From Rhodoferax sp. (GTDB lineage: Bacteria; Pseudomonadota; Gammaproteobacteria; Burkholderiales; Burkholderiaceae_C), in the NCBI GenBank assembly GCA_020048255.1, contig JAIFMR010000196.1:1-6897 (forward strand): DNA of 6,897 nucleotides, read 5' to 3'. The position numbers were made by a program, and so were the translations under genes. Below are positions 1-6,156 of this stretch, one piece after another; position 1 is the first letter of the stretch; every line of letters starts with the position of its first letter. A model generated the notes under the pieces. That model worked only from the letters and a program-made list of their open reading frames with translations. It ran no database searches and was not told where the DNA came from.

Positions 1-4
1 CCCC

Positions 5-829
5 TTACTTCTTGCGACGCGACACGATCATGACCTGCGTGCGCTTGTTGTTACGGGTACGGTAGCCCTTGGTCAGATTACCCCAAGGATCAACTGGATG
101 ACGGCCCTCACCGGTCTTACCCTCGCCACCACCATGTGGGTGATCCACAGGGTTCATGACCACACCGCGAACGGTTGGGCGAATGCCCATCCAGCGCTTG
201 ACGCCAGCTTTGCCGAGCTGACGCAGACTGTGTTCTTCGTTAGCCACTTGGCCAAGAGTTGCACGGCATTCGATGTGAATCTTGCGAACCTCACCTGAGC
301 GCATACGAACCTGAGCGTAAGTACCTTCACGAGCCAGCAAGGTCGCCGATGCGCCCGCTGAGCGAACCATCTGCGCACCCTTGCCGACTTGCAACTCAAT
401 GCAGTGCACCACGGAACCGACCGGAATATTACGGATCGGTAGCGTGTTACCAACACGAATAGGCGCTTCAGCACCACTCATGATCGAGCTACCAACTTCA
501 AGACCGCGCGGTGCGATGATGTAGCGACGCTCGCCATCTGCGTAGCAGACCAAAGCAATGTGGGCAGAACGGTTCGGGTCGTACTCGATGCGTTCAACTT
601 TGGCAGCAATGCCATCCTTGTTGCGCAAAAAGTCAACAACACGGTAATGGTGCTTGTGACCACCGCCTTTGTGACGGGTGGTGATGTGGCCGTTGTTATT
701 ACGACCAGCTTGCTGGAATTGTGGCTCCAGCAATGCAGCGTGAGGCGCACCCTTGTGCAGGTGGTCACGCGAAATCTTCACCACACCACGACGGCCTGGT
801 GAAGTGGGTTTCATTTTGATAACAGCCAT
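5..829 (-). CDS. rplB: 50S ribosomal protein L2
   Basis: Complete L2 of 274 residues (E. coli has 273), a 23S rRNA-binding protein of the large subunit close to the peptidyl-transferase centre and the intersubunit bridges. The N-terminal part has the basic RNA-binding region with the repeated glycines and histidines of GRNNNGHITTRHKGGGHKHH (about 42-61). The C-terminal part has the diagnostic MNPVDHPHGGGEGKTGEGRH at 225-244. His230 matches the conserved E. coli His229, linked to peptidyl-transferase activity. The C-terminus is strongly basic (SRRKK). The ATG is 2 nt past the rplW stop, with a GGAGG Shine-Dalgarno sequence inside the end of rplW, so translation is probably coupled. This is the last gene in the window. 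rpsS is expected next in the S10 operon, but only 4 bases remain. Identification is essentially certain from the protein sequence and its position after rplW. Confidence 0.99.
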   Translation of the reverse strand: MAVIKMKPTSPGRRGVVKISRDHLHKGAPHAALLEPQFQQAGRNNNGHITTRHKGGGHKHHYRVVDFLRNKDGIAAKVERIEYDPNRSAHIALVCYADGERRYIIAPRGLEVGSSIMSGAEAPIRVGNTLPIRNIPVGSVVHCIELQVGKGAQMVRSAGASATLLAREGTYAQVRMRSGEVRKIHIECRATLGQVANEEHSLRQLGKAGVKRWMGIRPTVRGVVMNPVDHPHGGGEGKTGEGRHPVDPWGNLTKGYRTRNNKRTQVMIVSRRKK

Positions 830-831
830 GA

Positions 832-1158
832 TTAAGCAGCCTCCCCACCAAGATTGAGCTCTTGACCAGGTTTGAGCATCACGTAGGCCTTGCGAATATT
901 GTCGCGACGACCGACTGACTTACCGAAACGCTTGGTCTTGCCCTTGGTGTTCACCACTGACACGCCCTTGACTTCTACCTTGAACATCAATTCCACAGCG
1001 GCCTTGATTTCATACTTGGTAGCGTCTTGGAGCACTTTGAAGGTCACTGCGTTGCTTTTCTCTGCAACCATCGTGGCCTTTTCAGACACGATAGGAGCGA
1101 CCAGCACCTGCATCAGGCGACCTTCATTGAATTTTTGATTTGGTTTAGCTTGGCTCAT
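832..1158 (-). CDS. rplW: 50S ribosomal protein L23
   Basis: L23, 108 residues, binds 23S rRNA domain III at the peptide exit tunnel and is the docking site for trigger factor and SRP. The diagnostic N-terminal motif LVAPIVSEKATMVAEK (about 19-34) is intact, followed by a basic loop NTKGKTKRFGKSVGRRDNIR (about 70-89) that inserts into rRNA. The protein is slightly longer than the E. coli one (100 residues) because of a short N-terminal extension. The start is taken at the ATG that overlaps the rplD stop in ATGA. An AGGAG sequence 8 nt upstream, inside rplD, supports it. An internal Met16 is a possible but less likely start. The 4-nt overlap suggests translational coupling to rplD. Confidence 0.98.
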   Translation of the reverse strand: MSQAKPNQKFNEGRLMQVLVAPIVSEKATMVAEKSNAVTFKVLQDATKYEIKAAVELMFKVEVKGVSVVNTKGKTKRFGKSVGRRDNIRKAYVMLKPGQELNLGGEAA

Positions 1159-1775
1159 GCGAACATCTCCTGCAGTTTGCCCATAGCCGCTTTTGTTACC
1201 AAGACCTTGCGGTAGTGAACCAGCGAAACCGGGTCGGCATAACGCGGCTCAACCACCAAAATGTTGACCAGGTTGCGAGAAGCCAAATAAAGGTTTTCAT
1301 CAACCTCATCTGCAATCACCAACACGGAGTCAAGATTCATGGCCTTGAATTTGGCAGCCAAAGCCTTGGTCTTGGGAGACTCTACAGTCAGAGAGTCCAC
1401 CACAGCCAGACGGCCTTCACGCGCCAACTGCGAGAAGATGGACGCCATACCGGCACGGTACATCTTCTTGTTGATTTTCTGCGCGAAGTTTTCATCAGGC
1501 ATGTTCGGGAAAATCCGACCACCGCCACGCCACAATGGCGAAGACGTCATACCAGCACGTGCACGGCCCGTTCCCTTTTGTTTAAAAGGCTTCTTGGTCG
1601 AGTGACGAACTTGTTCGCGGTCTTTTTGAGCGCGCGTACCTTGGCGAGCATTGGCCTGGAAGGCAACAACTACCTGGTGAACCAGATCTTCGTTGTAGGC
1701 ACGACCAAACACGGTTTCAGGCACATCCAGCTTGGATGCGACTTGCCCTTGATCATTGAGGAGTTCGAGCTGCAT
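1155..1775 (-). CDS. rplD: 50S ribosomal protein L4
   Basis: L4, 206 residues (E. coli 201), is a 23S rRNA-binding protein whose long basic loop lines the exit tunnel. The loop is clear at about 42-95 and includes KKPFKQKGTGRARAGMTSSP (61-80) followed by LWRGGGRIFPN. The C-terminal globular part contains VLVIADEVDENLYLASRNL. In E. coli, L4 also represses its own S10 operon by acting on the mRNA leader. Whether that happens here is not known, but a leader-like gap lies before rplC. The start ATG overlaps the rplC stop by one base (TGATG), and AAGGAG lies 7 nt upstream inside rplC. rplD in turn overlaps rplW by 4 nt. Confidence 0.98.
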   Translation of the reverse strand: MQLELLNDQGQVASKLDVPETVFGRAYNEDLVHQVVVAFQANARQGTRAQKDREQVRHSTKKPFKQKGTGRARAGMTSSPLWRGGGRIFPNMPDENFAQKINKKMYRAGMASIFSQLAREGRLAVVDSLTVESPKTKALAAKFKAMNLDSVLVIADEVDENLYLASRNLVNILVVEPRYADPVSLVHYRKVLVTKAAMGKLQEMFA

Positions 1776-2455
1776 CAGTTCGCTCCTTTTGCATCAGTTG
1801 CTTTTGCTTTGACAGCAGGGCGAACGGTTACAAAACCGCCAGCCGAACCTGGAATGGCACCCTTGATCATCAACAGCTGACGAGCTTCGTCAACGCGAAT
1901 GATGTCGAGGTTTTGCGTCGTGACCAAATCATCACCCAGATGACCCGTCATGCGCTTACCAGGAAACACACGACCTGGATCTTGCGCCATACCAATGGAG
2001 CCAGGCACATTGTGCGAACGGCTGTTACCGTGCGATGCGCGCTGCGAGCTCATGTGGTGACGCTTGATGGTGCCAGCGTAGCCTTTACCGATGGTGGTGC
2101 CTTGCACGTCGACCTTTTGGCCCACTGCAAACACAGCCGATACCGGAACGGTCGCGCCAGAAGTGTACTGAGATGCCATTTCTACCGGTACGCGAAACTC
2201 ACGAATGATTTCACCGGCTTCGACACCCGCTTTGGCGAGATGTCCGGCGATGGGCTTGTTGACGCGAGAAGCTTTCTTCGCACCAAATGTCACTTGCAAA
2301 GCAACATAGCCATCGTTTTCCTGGGTTTTGACCTGGGTCACACGGTTGTTGGACACATCGACCACCGTAACAGGAATTGCATTCCCGTCATCAGTGAACA
2401 AACGCATCATGCCAACCTTGCGCCCCAGCAACCCTAAGTGATTGCTAAGACTCAT
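1775..2455 (-). CDS. rplC: 50S ribosomal protein L3
   Basis: L3, 226 residues from the chosen start, is an early-assembling 23S rRNA protein that reaches towards the peptidyl-transferase centre. The N-terminus reads MSLSNHLGLLGRKVGMMRLF, typical of betaproteobacterial L3. The central loop includes GTIKRHHMSSQRASHGNSRS and then GSIGMAQDPGRVFPGKRMTG (152-171). Gln158 appears to match the glutamine methylated by PrmB in E. coli (Gln150); this is inferred from alignment by eye. The reading frame is open back to a GTG at 2500, but the ATG at 2455 has a GGAG 6 nt upstream and matches where the family begins, so it is preferred. The C-terminal tail is longer than in E. coli (209 residues). It is the first gene after the rpsJ-rplC gap and is probably read from the promoter in that gap as well as from tuf-rpsJ. 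Confidence 0.97.
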   Translation of the reverse strand: MSLSNHLGLLGRKVGMMRLFTDDGNAIPVTVVDVSNNRVTQVKTQENDGYVALQVTFGAKKASRVNKPIAGHLAKAGVEAGEIIREFRVPVEMASQYTSGATVPVSAVFAVGQKVDVQGTTIGKGYAGTIKRHHMSSQRASHGNSRSHNVPGSIGMAQDPGRVFPGKRMTGHLGDDLVTTQNLDIIRVDEARQLLMIKGAIPGSAGGFVTVRPAVKAKATDAKGAN

Positions 2456-2569
2456 TGTTTTCTCCGTAACTTTCACCGGTGCAACTTCAATTGGCTGCAC
2501 ACGTTTTTGCGTGAAAGACTGTTAATAAAACCCCGTGCCTCCAAAAAGTCTGGAAACGCAGAGCTCTCG

Positions 2570-2598
2570 AGTATAGCGCCTACTTTTCTTGTCGACAA
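2570..2598 (-). promoter_or_regulatory. Candidate sigma70 promoter for rplC-rplD-rplW-rplB
   Basis: On the minus strand, a -35 box TTGTCG (2598-2593; four of six consensus bases) and a -10 box TATACT (2575-2570; five of six) are separated by exactly 17 nt. Transcription would start near 2563, giving a leader of about 108 nt before the rplC ATG. The location, between a possible terminator hairpin and the first L3 codon, makes biological sense. No -35 or -10 box of similar quality was noticed elsewhere in the gap. This is pattern matching only, with no transcript evidence. Confidence 0.55.
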
Positions 2599-2599
2599 G
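2588..2599. promoter_or_regulatory. 12-bp perfect palindrome overlapping the -35 box
   Basis: CTTGTCGACAAG is a perfect 12-bp palindrome that completely covers the proposed -35 hexamer of the rplC promoter. A second, interrupted inverted repeat surrounds it (CTACTT at 2580-2585 and AAGTAG at 2597-2602). The symmetry and position are what one would expect of an operator for a dimeric regulator, but no known regulator site is recognised. It could also be chance around a SalI-type hexamer. Confidence 0.35.
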
Positions 2600-2620
2600 T
2601 AGTTCTAGACTCTCAAAACG

Positions 2621-2650
2621 TGCCAAGCACAGGTTTTCCTGCACTTGACA
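2621..2650 (-). terminator. Hairpin after rpsJ, possible weak terminator or attenuator
   Basis: Two 13-nt arms (2650-2638 and 2633-2621, read on the minus strand) flank an AAAA loop. In RNA they pair along their whole length, with three G-U wobbles: UGUCAAGUGCAGG with CCUGUGCUUGGCA. The stem begins 12 nt after the rpsJ stop. Downstream is CGUUUUGAG, so the U tract is only four bases long and termination would be weak or partial. On the opposite strand the same hairpin is followed by a run of five T, but no plus-strand gene needs a terminator here. It may reduce readthrough from tuf-rpsJ into rplC, or stabilise the 3' end of an rpsJ transcript. Confidence 0.45.
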
Positions 2651-2662
2651 ACACTTTTTCTC

Positions 2663-2977
2663 TTACTGCAACTTGATTTCGACATCGACACCAGCGGGCA
2701 AGTCCAACTTCATCAGAGCGTCAACTGTTTTGTCAGTCGGATCTACGATGTCCATCAGACGCTGGTGCGTGCGGATTTCGAACTGATCGCGGCTGGTTTT
2801 GTTCACGTGAGGTGAACGCAGAATGTCAAAGCGCTTCATGCGTGTTGGCAGAGGCACGGGGCCTTTGACAATGGCACCGGTACGCTTGGCGGTATCCACG
2901 ATTTCAGCAGCAGACTGATCGATCAGCTTGTAATCAAACGCCTTCAGGCGGATACGGATTTTTTGTTTCGTTGCCAT
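2663..2977 (-). CDS. rpsJ: 30S ribosomal protein S10 (NusE)
   Basis: S10, 104 residues (E. coli 103), is a 30S head protein and, as NusE, a partner of NusB/NusG in transcription antitermination and in coupling transcription to translation. The N-terminus QKIRIRLKAFDYKLIDQS and the loop GPVPLPTRMKRFDILRSPHV (39-58) are diagnostic. The C-terminus LPAGVDVEIKLQ is complete. The ATG is 9 nt after the original tuf stop, and the Shine-Dalgarno sequence AAGGA overlaps that stop (TTAAGGAATAAAAATG). The gene is therefore normally co-transcribed and coupled with tuf. The tight tuf-rpsJ spacing is the arrangement of the str-S10 region. A 207-nt gap to rplC follows, so rpsJ is set apart from the rest of the operon. 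Confidence 0.99.
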   Translation of the reverse strand: MATKQKIRIRLKAFDYKLIDQSAAEIVDTAKRTGAIVKGPVPLPTRMKRFDILRSPHVNKTSRDQFEIRTHQRLMDIVDPTDKTVDALMKLDLPAGVDVEIKLQ

Positions 2978-2986
2978 TTTTATTCC

Positions 2987-4145
2987 TTAAGCAATCACCG
3001 TAGCCACCACACCCGCGCCGACGGTCTTGCCGCCTTCACGAATAGCAAAGCGCAGGCCTTCTTCCATGGCGATCGGGGCAAGGCATGACCATTTCCTTGC
3101 CTTCTGGCAACTCGATGGCTCCGGTCACGTCCGTGGTACGGAAGTAGAACTGGGGACGGTAGTTGCTGAAGAATGGTGTGTGGCGGCCGCCTTCGTCTTT
3201 GCTCAAGACGTAGATCTCACCGGTGAAGTGGGTGTGCGGTTTGATGGAGCCGGGTTTGCACAGCACTTGACCGCGCTGGACGTCTTCGCGCTTGGTGCCG
3301 CGCAGCAAGATGCCGACGTTGTCGCCTGCTTGACCTTGGTCGAGCAGCTTCCTAAACATTTCAACACCGGTGCAGGTGGTCTTTTGGGTGTCATGGATGC
3401 CGACGATTTCGATTTCTTCGCCAACTTTGACAACGCCACGCTCGATACGGCCGGTGACCACGGTACCACGACCGGAGATGGAGAAGACGTCTTCCACGGG
3501 CATGAGGAAGGCACCGTCGACTGCACGCTCTGGCAGGGGGATGTAGGTGTCCAGGGCTTCTGCGAGTTTGAAGATGGAGCCTTCACCGAGTTCGCCTTTG
3601 TCGCCTTCCATGGCGAGTTTGGCGGAGCCGTGGATGATGGGGGTCTTGTCGCCTGGGAAGTCATACTTGTCCAGGAGTTCGCGAACTTCCATTTCAACGA
3701 GTTCGAGCAGTTCGGCGTCGTCCACCATGTCGCACTTGTTCAGGTAGACGATGATGTAAGGCACGCCGACCTGACGAGCCAACAAGATGTGCTCACGGGT
3801 TTGAGGCATGGGGCCGTCAGCTGCGGAGCAGACCAGGATGGCGCCGTCCATTTGGGCAGCACCAGTGATCATGTTTTTCACATAGTCAGCGTGGCCGGGG
3901 CAGTCCACGTGAGCGTAGTGGCGGTTGGCCGTTTCGTATTCGACGTGAGCGGTGTTGATGGTGATGCCGCGCGCTTTTTCTTCGGGTGCTGCGTCAATTT
4001 GGTCGTAGGCCTTGGCCTGGCCACCAAACTTGGCTGCCAGCACGGTGGTGATGGCCGCTGTCAGGGTGGTTTTGCCATGGTCAACGTGGCCAATGGTGCC
4101 CACGTTGACGTGGGGCTTGGTGCGCGTGAATTTTTCTTTTCCCAT
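2987..4145 (-). pseudogene. tuf: Elongation factor Tu, frameshifted by a 3'-end deletion
   Basis: EF-Tu delivers aminoacyl-tRNA to the ribosome. The GTPase domain is intact: GHVDHGKT (19-26), RGITI (59-63), DCPGH (81-85), NKCD (136-139) and SAK (174-176). Domains II and III follow normally up to EMVMP (351-355). The frame then gives 14 unrelated residues and a stop at 3036, for 369 residues in all. In another frame from 3079 the true C-terminus is present, starting APIAMEEG, 30 residues, ending at TAA 2987-2989. The family normally has GDNVSITVKLI or similar between these parts. Restoring 11 residues gives 355+11+30 = 396, the usual length, so 32 bp are missing at 3080/3081. The loss would remove a domain III strand and should inactivate the protein. 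An in-frame TAA directly before the ATG fixes the start, and no clear Shine-Dalgarno sequence is seen. Either a real lesion or an assembly error is possible. Confidence 0.9.
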
Positions 4146-4179
4146 TTAGCAACAATCTGACTGACACAACACCCAACAA

Positions 4180-4254
4180 TGGTGCCCATTCCGGGAATCG
4201 GACCCGGGACCTCTCCCTTACCAAGGGAGTGCTCTGCCACTGAGCCAAATGGGC
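4180..4254 (-). tRNA. tRNA-Thr (anticodon GGT)
   Basis: A 75-nt cloverleaf on the minus strand. The acceptor GCCCATT pairs with AATGGGC, the discriminator is A, and CCA is encoded at 4182-4180. The D arm is GCTCAGTGGCAGAGC. The anticodon arm is CTCCC-TTGGTAA-GGGAG, giving GGT, which reads ACC and ACU. The T arm is CCGGG-TCCGATT-CCCGG. It is the last of three tRNAs and lies 34 nt before tuf, the same position as thrT before tufB in E. coli. Confidence 0.98.
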
Positions 4255-4261
4255 CATACAA

Positions 4262-4278
4262 ACTTGTCAAAAACAAGT
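4262..4278 (-). other. Small hairpin in the Gly-Thr tRNA spacer
   Basis: A 6-bp perfect inverted repeat (ACTTGT, 5-nt loop, ACAAGT) lies in the 57-nt spacer between tRNA-Gly and tRNA-Thr, 7 nt before the 5' end of mature tRNA-Thr. It may act in processing of the tRNA precursor. It is short enough to be coincidental. Confidence 0.3.
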
Positions 4279-4311
4279 GTGTAAAAACTAATTCCAGCCA
4301 CCAATCAACTT

Positions 4312-4385
4312 TGGAGCGGGGTAGGAGAATCGAACTCCTCGCTTTAGCTTGGAAGGCTAAGGTATTACCACTATACGAACCCCGC
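4312..4385 (-). tRNA. tRNA-Gly (anticodon TCC)
   Basis: A 74-nt cloverleaf. The acceptor GCGGGGT pairs with ACCCCGC, the discriminator is T, and CCA is encoded. The D arm is GTATAGTGGTAATAC. The anticodon arm is TTAGC-CTTCCAA-GCTAA, giving TCC, which reads GGA and GGG. The T arm is GGAGT-TCGATTC-TCCTA, closed by a G-U pair and an imperfect end pair. It is the middle gene of the Tyr-Gly-Thr cluster and corresponds to glyT of the E. coli tufB operon. Confidence 0.98.
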
Positions 4386-4389
4386 GCAA

Positions 4390-4404
4390 GCTTGCTTTGC
4401 AAGC
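4390..4404 (-). other. Small hairpin just upstream of tRNA-Gly
   Basis: GCTTGC and GCAAGC flank a 3-nt loop, 4 nt before the 5' end of tRNA-Gly, in the 83-nt spacer that separates it from tRNA-Tyr. A second short inverted repeat (ACGG-CTAA-CCGT, 4446-4457) lies in the same spacer. These may guide nuclease processing of the polycistronic tRNA precursor. Nothing else was recognised in this spacer. Confidence 0.3.
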
Positions 4405-4468
4405 CATCGCCTCAGCGTCCTCGCACTCTTAAAGTACGCGCCCCAACGGCTAACCGTCGATCAATCAC

Positions 4469-4554
4469 TGGTGGAGAGGGCTGGATTCGAACCAGCGTAC
4501 TCGTAAGAGGGCAGATTTACAGTCTGCTGCCATTAACCACTCGGCCACCTCTCC
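4469..4554 (-). tRNA. tRNA-Tyr (anticodon GTA)
   Basis: An 86-nt class II tRNA. The acceptor GGAGAGG pairs with CCTCTCC, the discriminator is A, and CCA is encoded. The D arm is GCCGAGTGGTTAATGGC. The anticodon arm is GCAGA-CTGTAAA-TCTGC, giving GTA. A long variable arm (CCTCTTACGAGTAC) is present, as expected for bacterial tRNA-Tyr. The T arm is GCTGG-TTCGAAT-CCAGC. It is the first of the three tRNAs and starts 76 nt after the ung stop. That gap contains a run of six T, but I could not find a convincing promoter in it. Confidence 0.98.
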
Positions 4555-4630
4555 AGCCCGTTACAAAAAACTTGAGCCACGAACCCAGGCGACATAGCGT
4601 AGCCCAGCTGAGCACGGCAGTTTTCGACGA

Positions 4631-5347
4631 TCACAAGGCATGACGCTCGCGCCAGGCTCGCGCTTGCGAAAAATGCCCGCACCCGATAAACGGGACTGGC
4701 GGGCGCAAGGCCGACAGGGGCGAAGGATGGTTGGCACACAGCACCAGGTGGCGCGTGGCATCAATCAGCCCTCGCTTGCTTTGCGCATGGCCACCCCAAA
4801 GCATGAACACCACCGGGTTTGTGCCATTTGACACCTCGCTGATGATGGCGTCGGTCAACACCTCCCAGCCTTTGCCCAAATGACTGGCAGGCTGGCCTTC
4901 TTCCACCGTCAGGCAGGTGTTGAGCAACAACACGCCACGCCGCGCCCATCGCACCAAGCTGCCACCCGGATCAGGAAATGCCGGCGGCGGCTCGCCCAGA
5001 TCGCGCTGCAATTCCTTGAAAATATTGCGCAGCGACGGTGGCAGCGCCACCCCGGGCGCCACCGAGAAAGCCAGGCCTTCTGCCTGACCCCGCCCGTGAT
5101 ACGGGTCCTGCCCCAAAATGACCACCCGTACCGATGCAGGCGCCGTGAGCTCCAGCGCGCGCAAGGGTTGCGGTGGAAAGATGCTGGCCCCCTCGGCCAA
5201 CCTCTGCTGCAAAAATGCCAGCAACTGATCGCCTGTTGACGACACAAAAAACGCTGACACCAGCGCCTGCCAACCTTCAGCCACCGGCCAGGCGGCAGGG
5301 TCAGCCACCTGCAATTGGCTGGGGTGGTTGGGGGCCAGTGACGCCAT
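4631..5347 (-). CDS. ung: Uracil-DNA glycosylase, family 1
   Basis: This enzyme removes uracil from DNA and starts base-excision repair. It has 238 residues (E. coli 229). The water-activating motif GQDPYHG is at 79-85, with catalytic Asp81. GLAFSV (91-96) carries the uracil-stacking Phe94, and LLLNTCLTVE (140-149) carries the uracil-recognising Asn143. The DNA-intercalation motif HPSPLSA is at 207-213, with His207 matching E. coli His187. After this motif the protein reads LRPPVPFIGCGHFS instead of the E. coli HRGFFGCGHFS. This makes the loop three residues longer; I believe it is a normal variant in this group. The ATG is 8 nt after the trpC stop, with only a weak ribosome site, so ung is probably co-transcribed with the trp genes. 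No signal peptide is seen; the protein should be cytoplasmic. Confidence 0.98.
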   Translation of the reverse strand: MASLAPNHPSQLQVADPAAWPVAEGWQALVSAFFVSSTGDQLLAFLQQRLAEGASIFPPQPLRALELTAPASVRVVILGQDPYHGRGQAEGLAFSVAPGVALPPSLRNIFKELQRDLGEPPPAFPDPGGSLVRWARRGVLLLNTCLTVEEGQPASHLGKGWEVLTDAIISEVSNGTNPVVFMLWGGHAQSKRGLIDATRHLVLCANHPSPLSALRPPVPFIGCGHFSQARAWRERHAL

Positions 5348-5355
5348 CTGCCGAC

Positions 5356-6156
5356 TCAGGGAGGGTTGATACCAAACAACGCGGCCAGCGCTTCACCCGG
5401 CTCGGGTGCGCGCATGAACGCTTCGCCCACCAAAAAGACATTGACTCCGGCTGCGCCCATGCGCATGACATCGTCACGGGTATGGATGCCACTTTCACAG
5501 ACCACCAAGCGGTCAGCGGGCACCTCGCGCTTGAGCGCGAGGGTGGTGTCCAGAGACACCTCAAAGGTCTTGAGGTTGCGGTTATTGATGCCAACCAGCG
5601 GTGTTTTGAGCTTCAAGGCACGCTCGAGCTCAGCACGGTCATGCACCTCCACCAACACCGCCATGTCCAGGCTGCGGGCGATCAGCTCAAAATCTTTCAT
5701 TTGCGCATCGTCCAGGCATGCCGCAATCAGCAAAATAGCATCCGCTCCCATGGCCCGAGACTCATAGATTTGATACGCATCCACCATGAAATCCTTGCGC
5801 AGCACAGGCAACTGGCACGAGGCGCGCGCTTGCTTGAGGTAGTCCACGCTGCCCTGAAAAAATTGCTGGTCTGTCAGTACAGACAAACAGGCCGCACCAA
5901 ACTCGGCATAACTTTGGGCAATGTCTGCCGGGATGAAATCCGCCCGAATCACACCTTTGGACGGGCTGGCCTTTTTGATCTCGGCAATCACGGCGGCATG
6001 GCCGGCTGCGATCTTGGCGCGCAGGGCACCCACAAAATCACGCGTCAATACCCGGCTTTCAGCGTCAGCTCGCACCAGTTCCAGCGACTTGCGCTTTTGG
6101 GCAGCCGCCACCTCTTGGTGCTTGACCGCCACAATTTGATCCAAGATATCAGTCAT
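5356..6156 (-). CDS. trpC: Indole-3-glycerol phosphate synthase
   Basis: Converts 1-(2-carboxyphenylamino)-1-deoxyribulose 5-phosphate to indole-3-glycerol phosphate in tryptophan synthesis. It has 266 residues from the chosen start and is a stand-alone TIM barrel, not fused to TrpF as in E. coli. The family catalytic residues are all visible: Glu59 and Lys61 in AEIKKASPSKG, Lys121 in LRKDF, Glu170 in LVEVHD, Asn191 in GINNRNL, and Glu221-Ser222 in VCESG. The frame is open to another ATG at 6180. I prefer 6156 because MTDILDQIVAVKHQEV is the usual N-terminus, GGGAG lies about 10 nt upstream, and this ATG overlaps the end of a small upstream ORF. The gene sits between trpD and ung in one transcription unit. 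Confidence 0.97.
   Translation of the reverse strand: MTDILDQIVAVKHQEVAAAQKRKSLELVRADAESRVLTRDFVGALRAKIAAGHAAVIAEIKKASPSKGVIRADFIPADIAQSYAEFGAACLSVLTDQQFFQGSVDYLKQARASCQLPVLRKDFMVDAYQIYESRAMGADAILLIAACLDDAQMKDFELIARSLDMAVLVEVHDRAELERALKLKTPLVGINNRNLKTFEVSLDTTLALKREVPADRLVVCESGIHTRDDVMRMGAAGVNVFLVGEAFMRAPEPGEALAALFGINPP

Noticed and set aside
2456..2500. GTG start for rplC at 2500, giving 241 residues
   Set aside because: There is no Shine-Dalgarno sequence before it and the extra 15 residues do not match L3. The ATG at 2455 has GGAG at good spacing and fits the family.
2645..2650. Perfect TTGACA on the plus strand as a -35 box
   Set aside because: No -10 box lies at 16-18 nt, and no plus-strand gene follows. 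The bases are part of the hairpin arm after rpsJ.
3027..4160. 377-codon plus-strand ORF antisense to tuf
   Set aside because: It mirrors tuf codon for codon. Strong codon bias in EF-Tu often leaves the opposite strand open. The protein resembles no family and has no ribosome site of note.
4555..4640. Promoter for the tRNA-tuf operon
   Set aside because: I looked for -35/-10 pairs before tRNA-Tyr. Candidates such as CTATGT had no acceptable -35 partner, so none is reported. The promoter may lie inside ung or be too divergent to see.
4179..4643. 154-codon plus-strand ORF over the tRNA cluster
   Set aside because: It consists mainly of the reverse complement of three tRNA genes, so coding is not credible.
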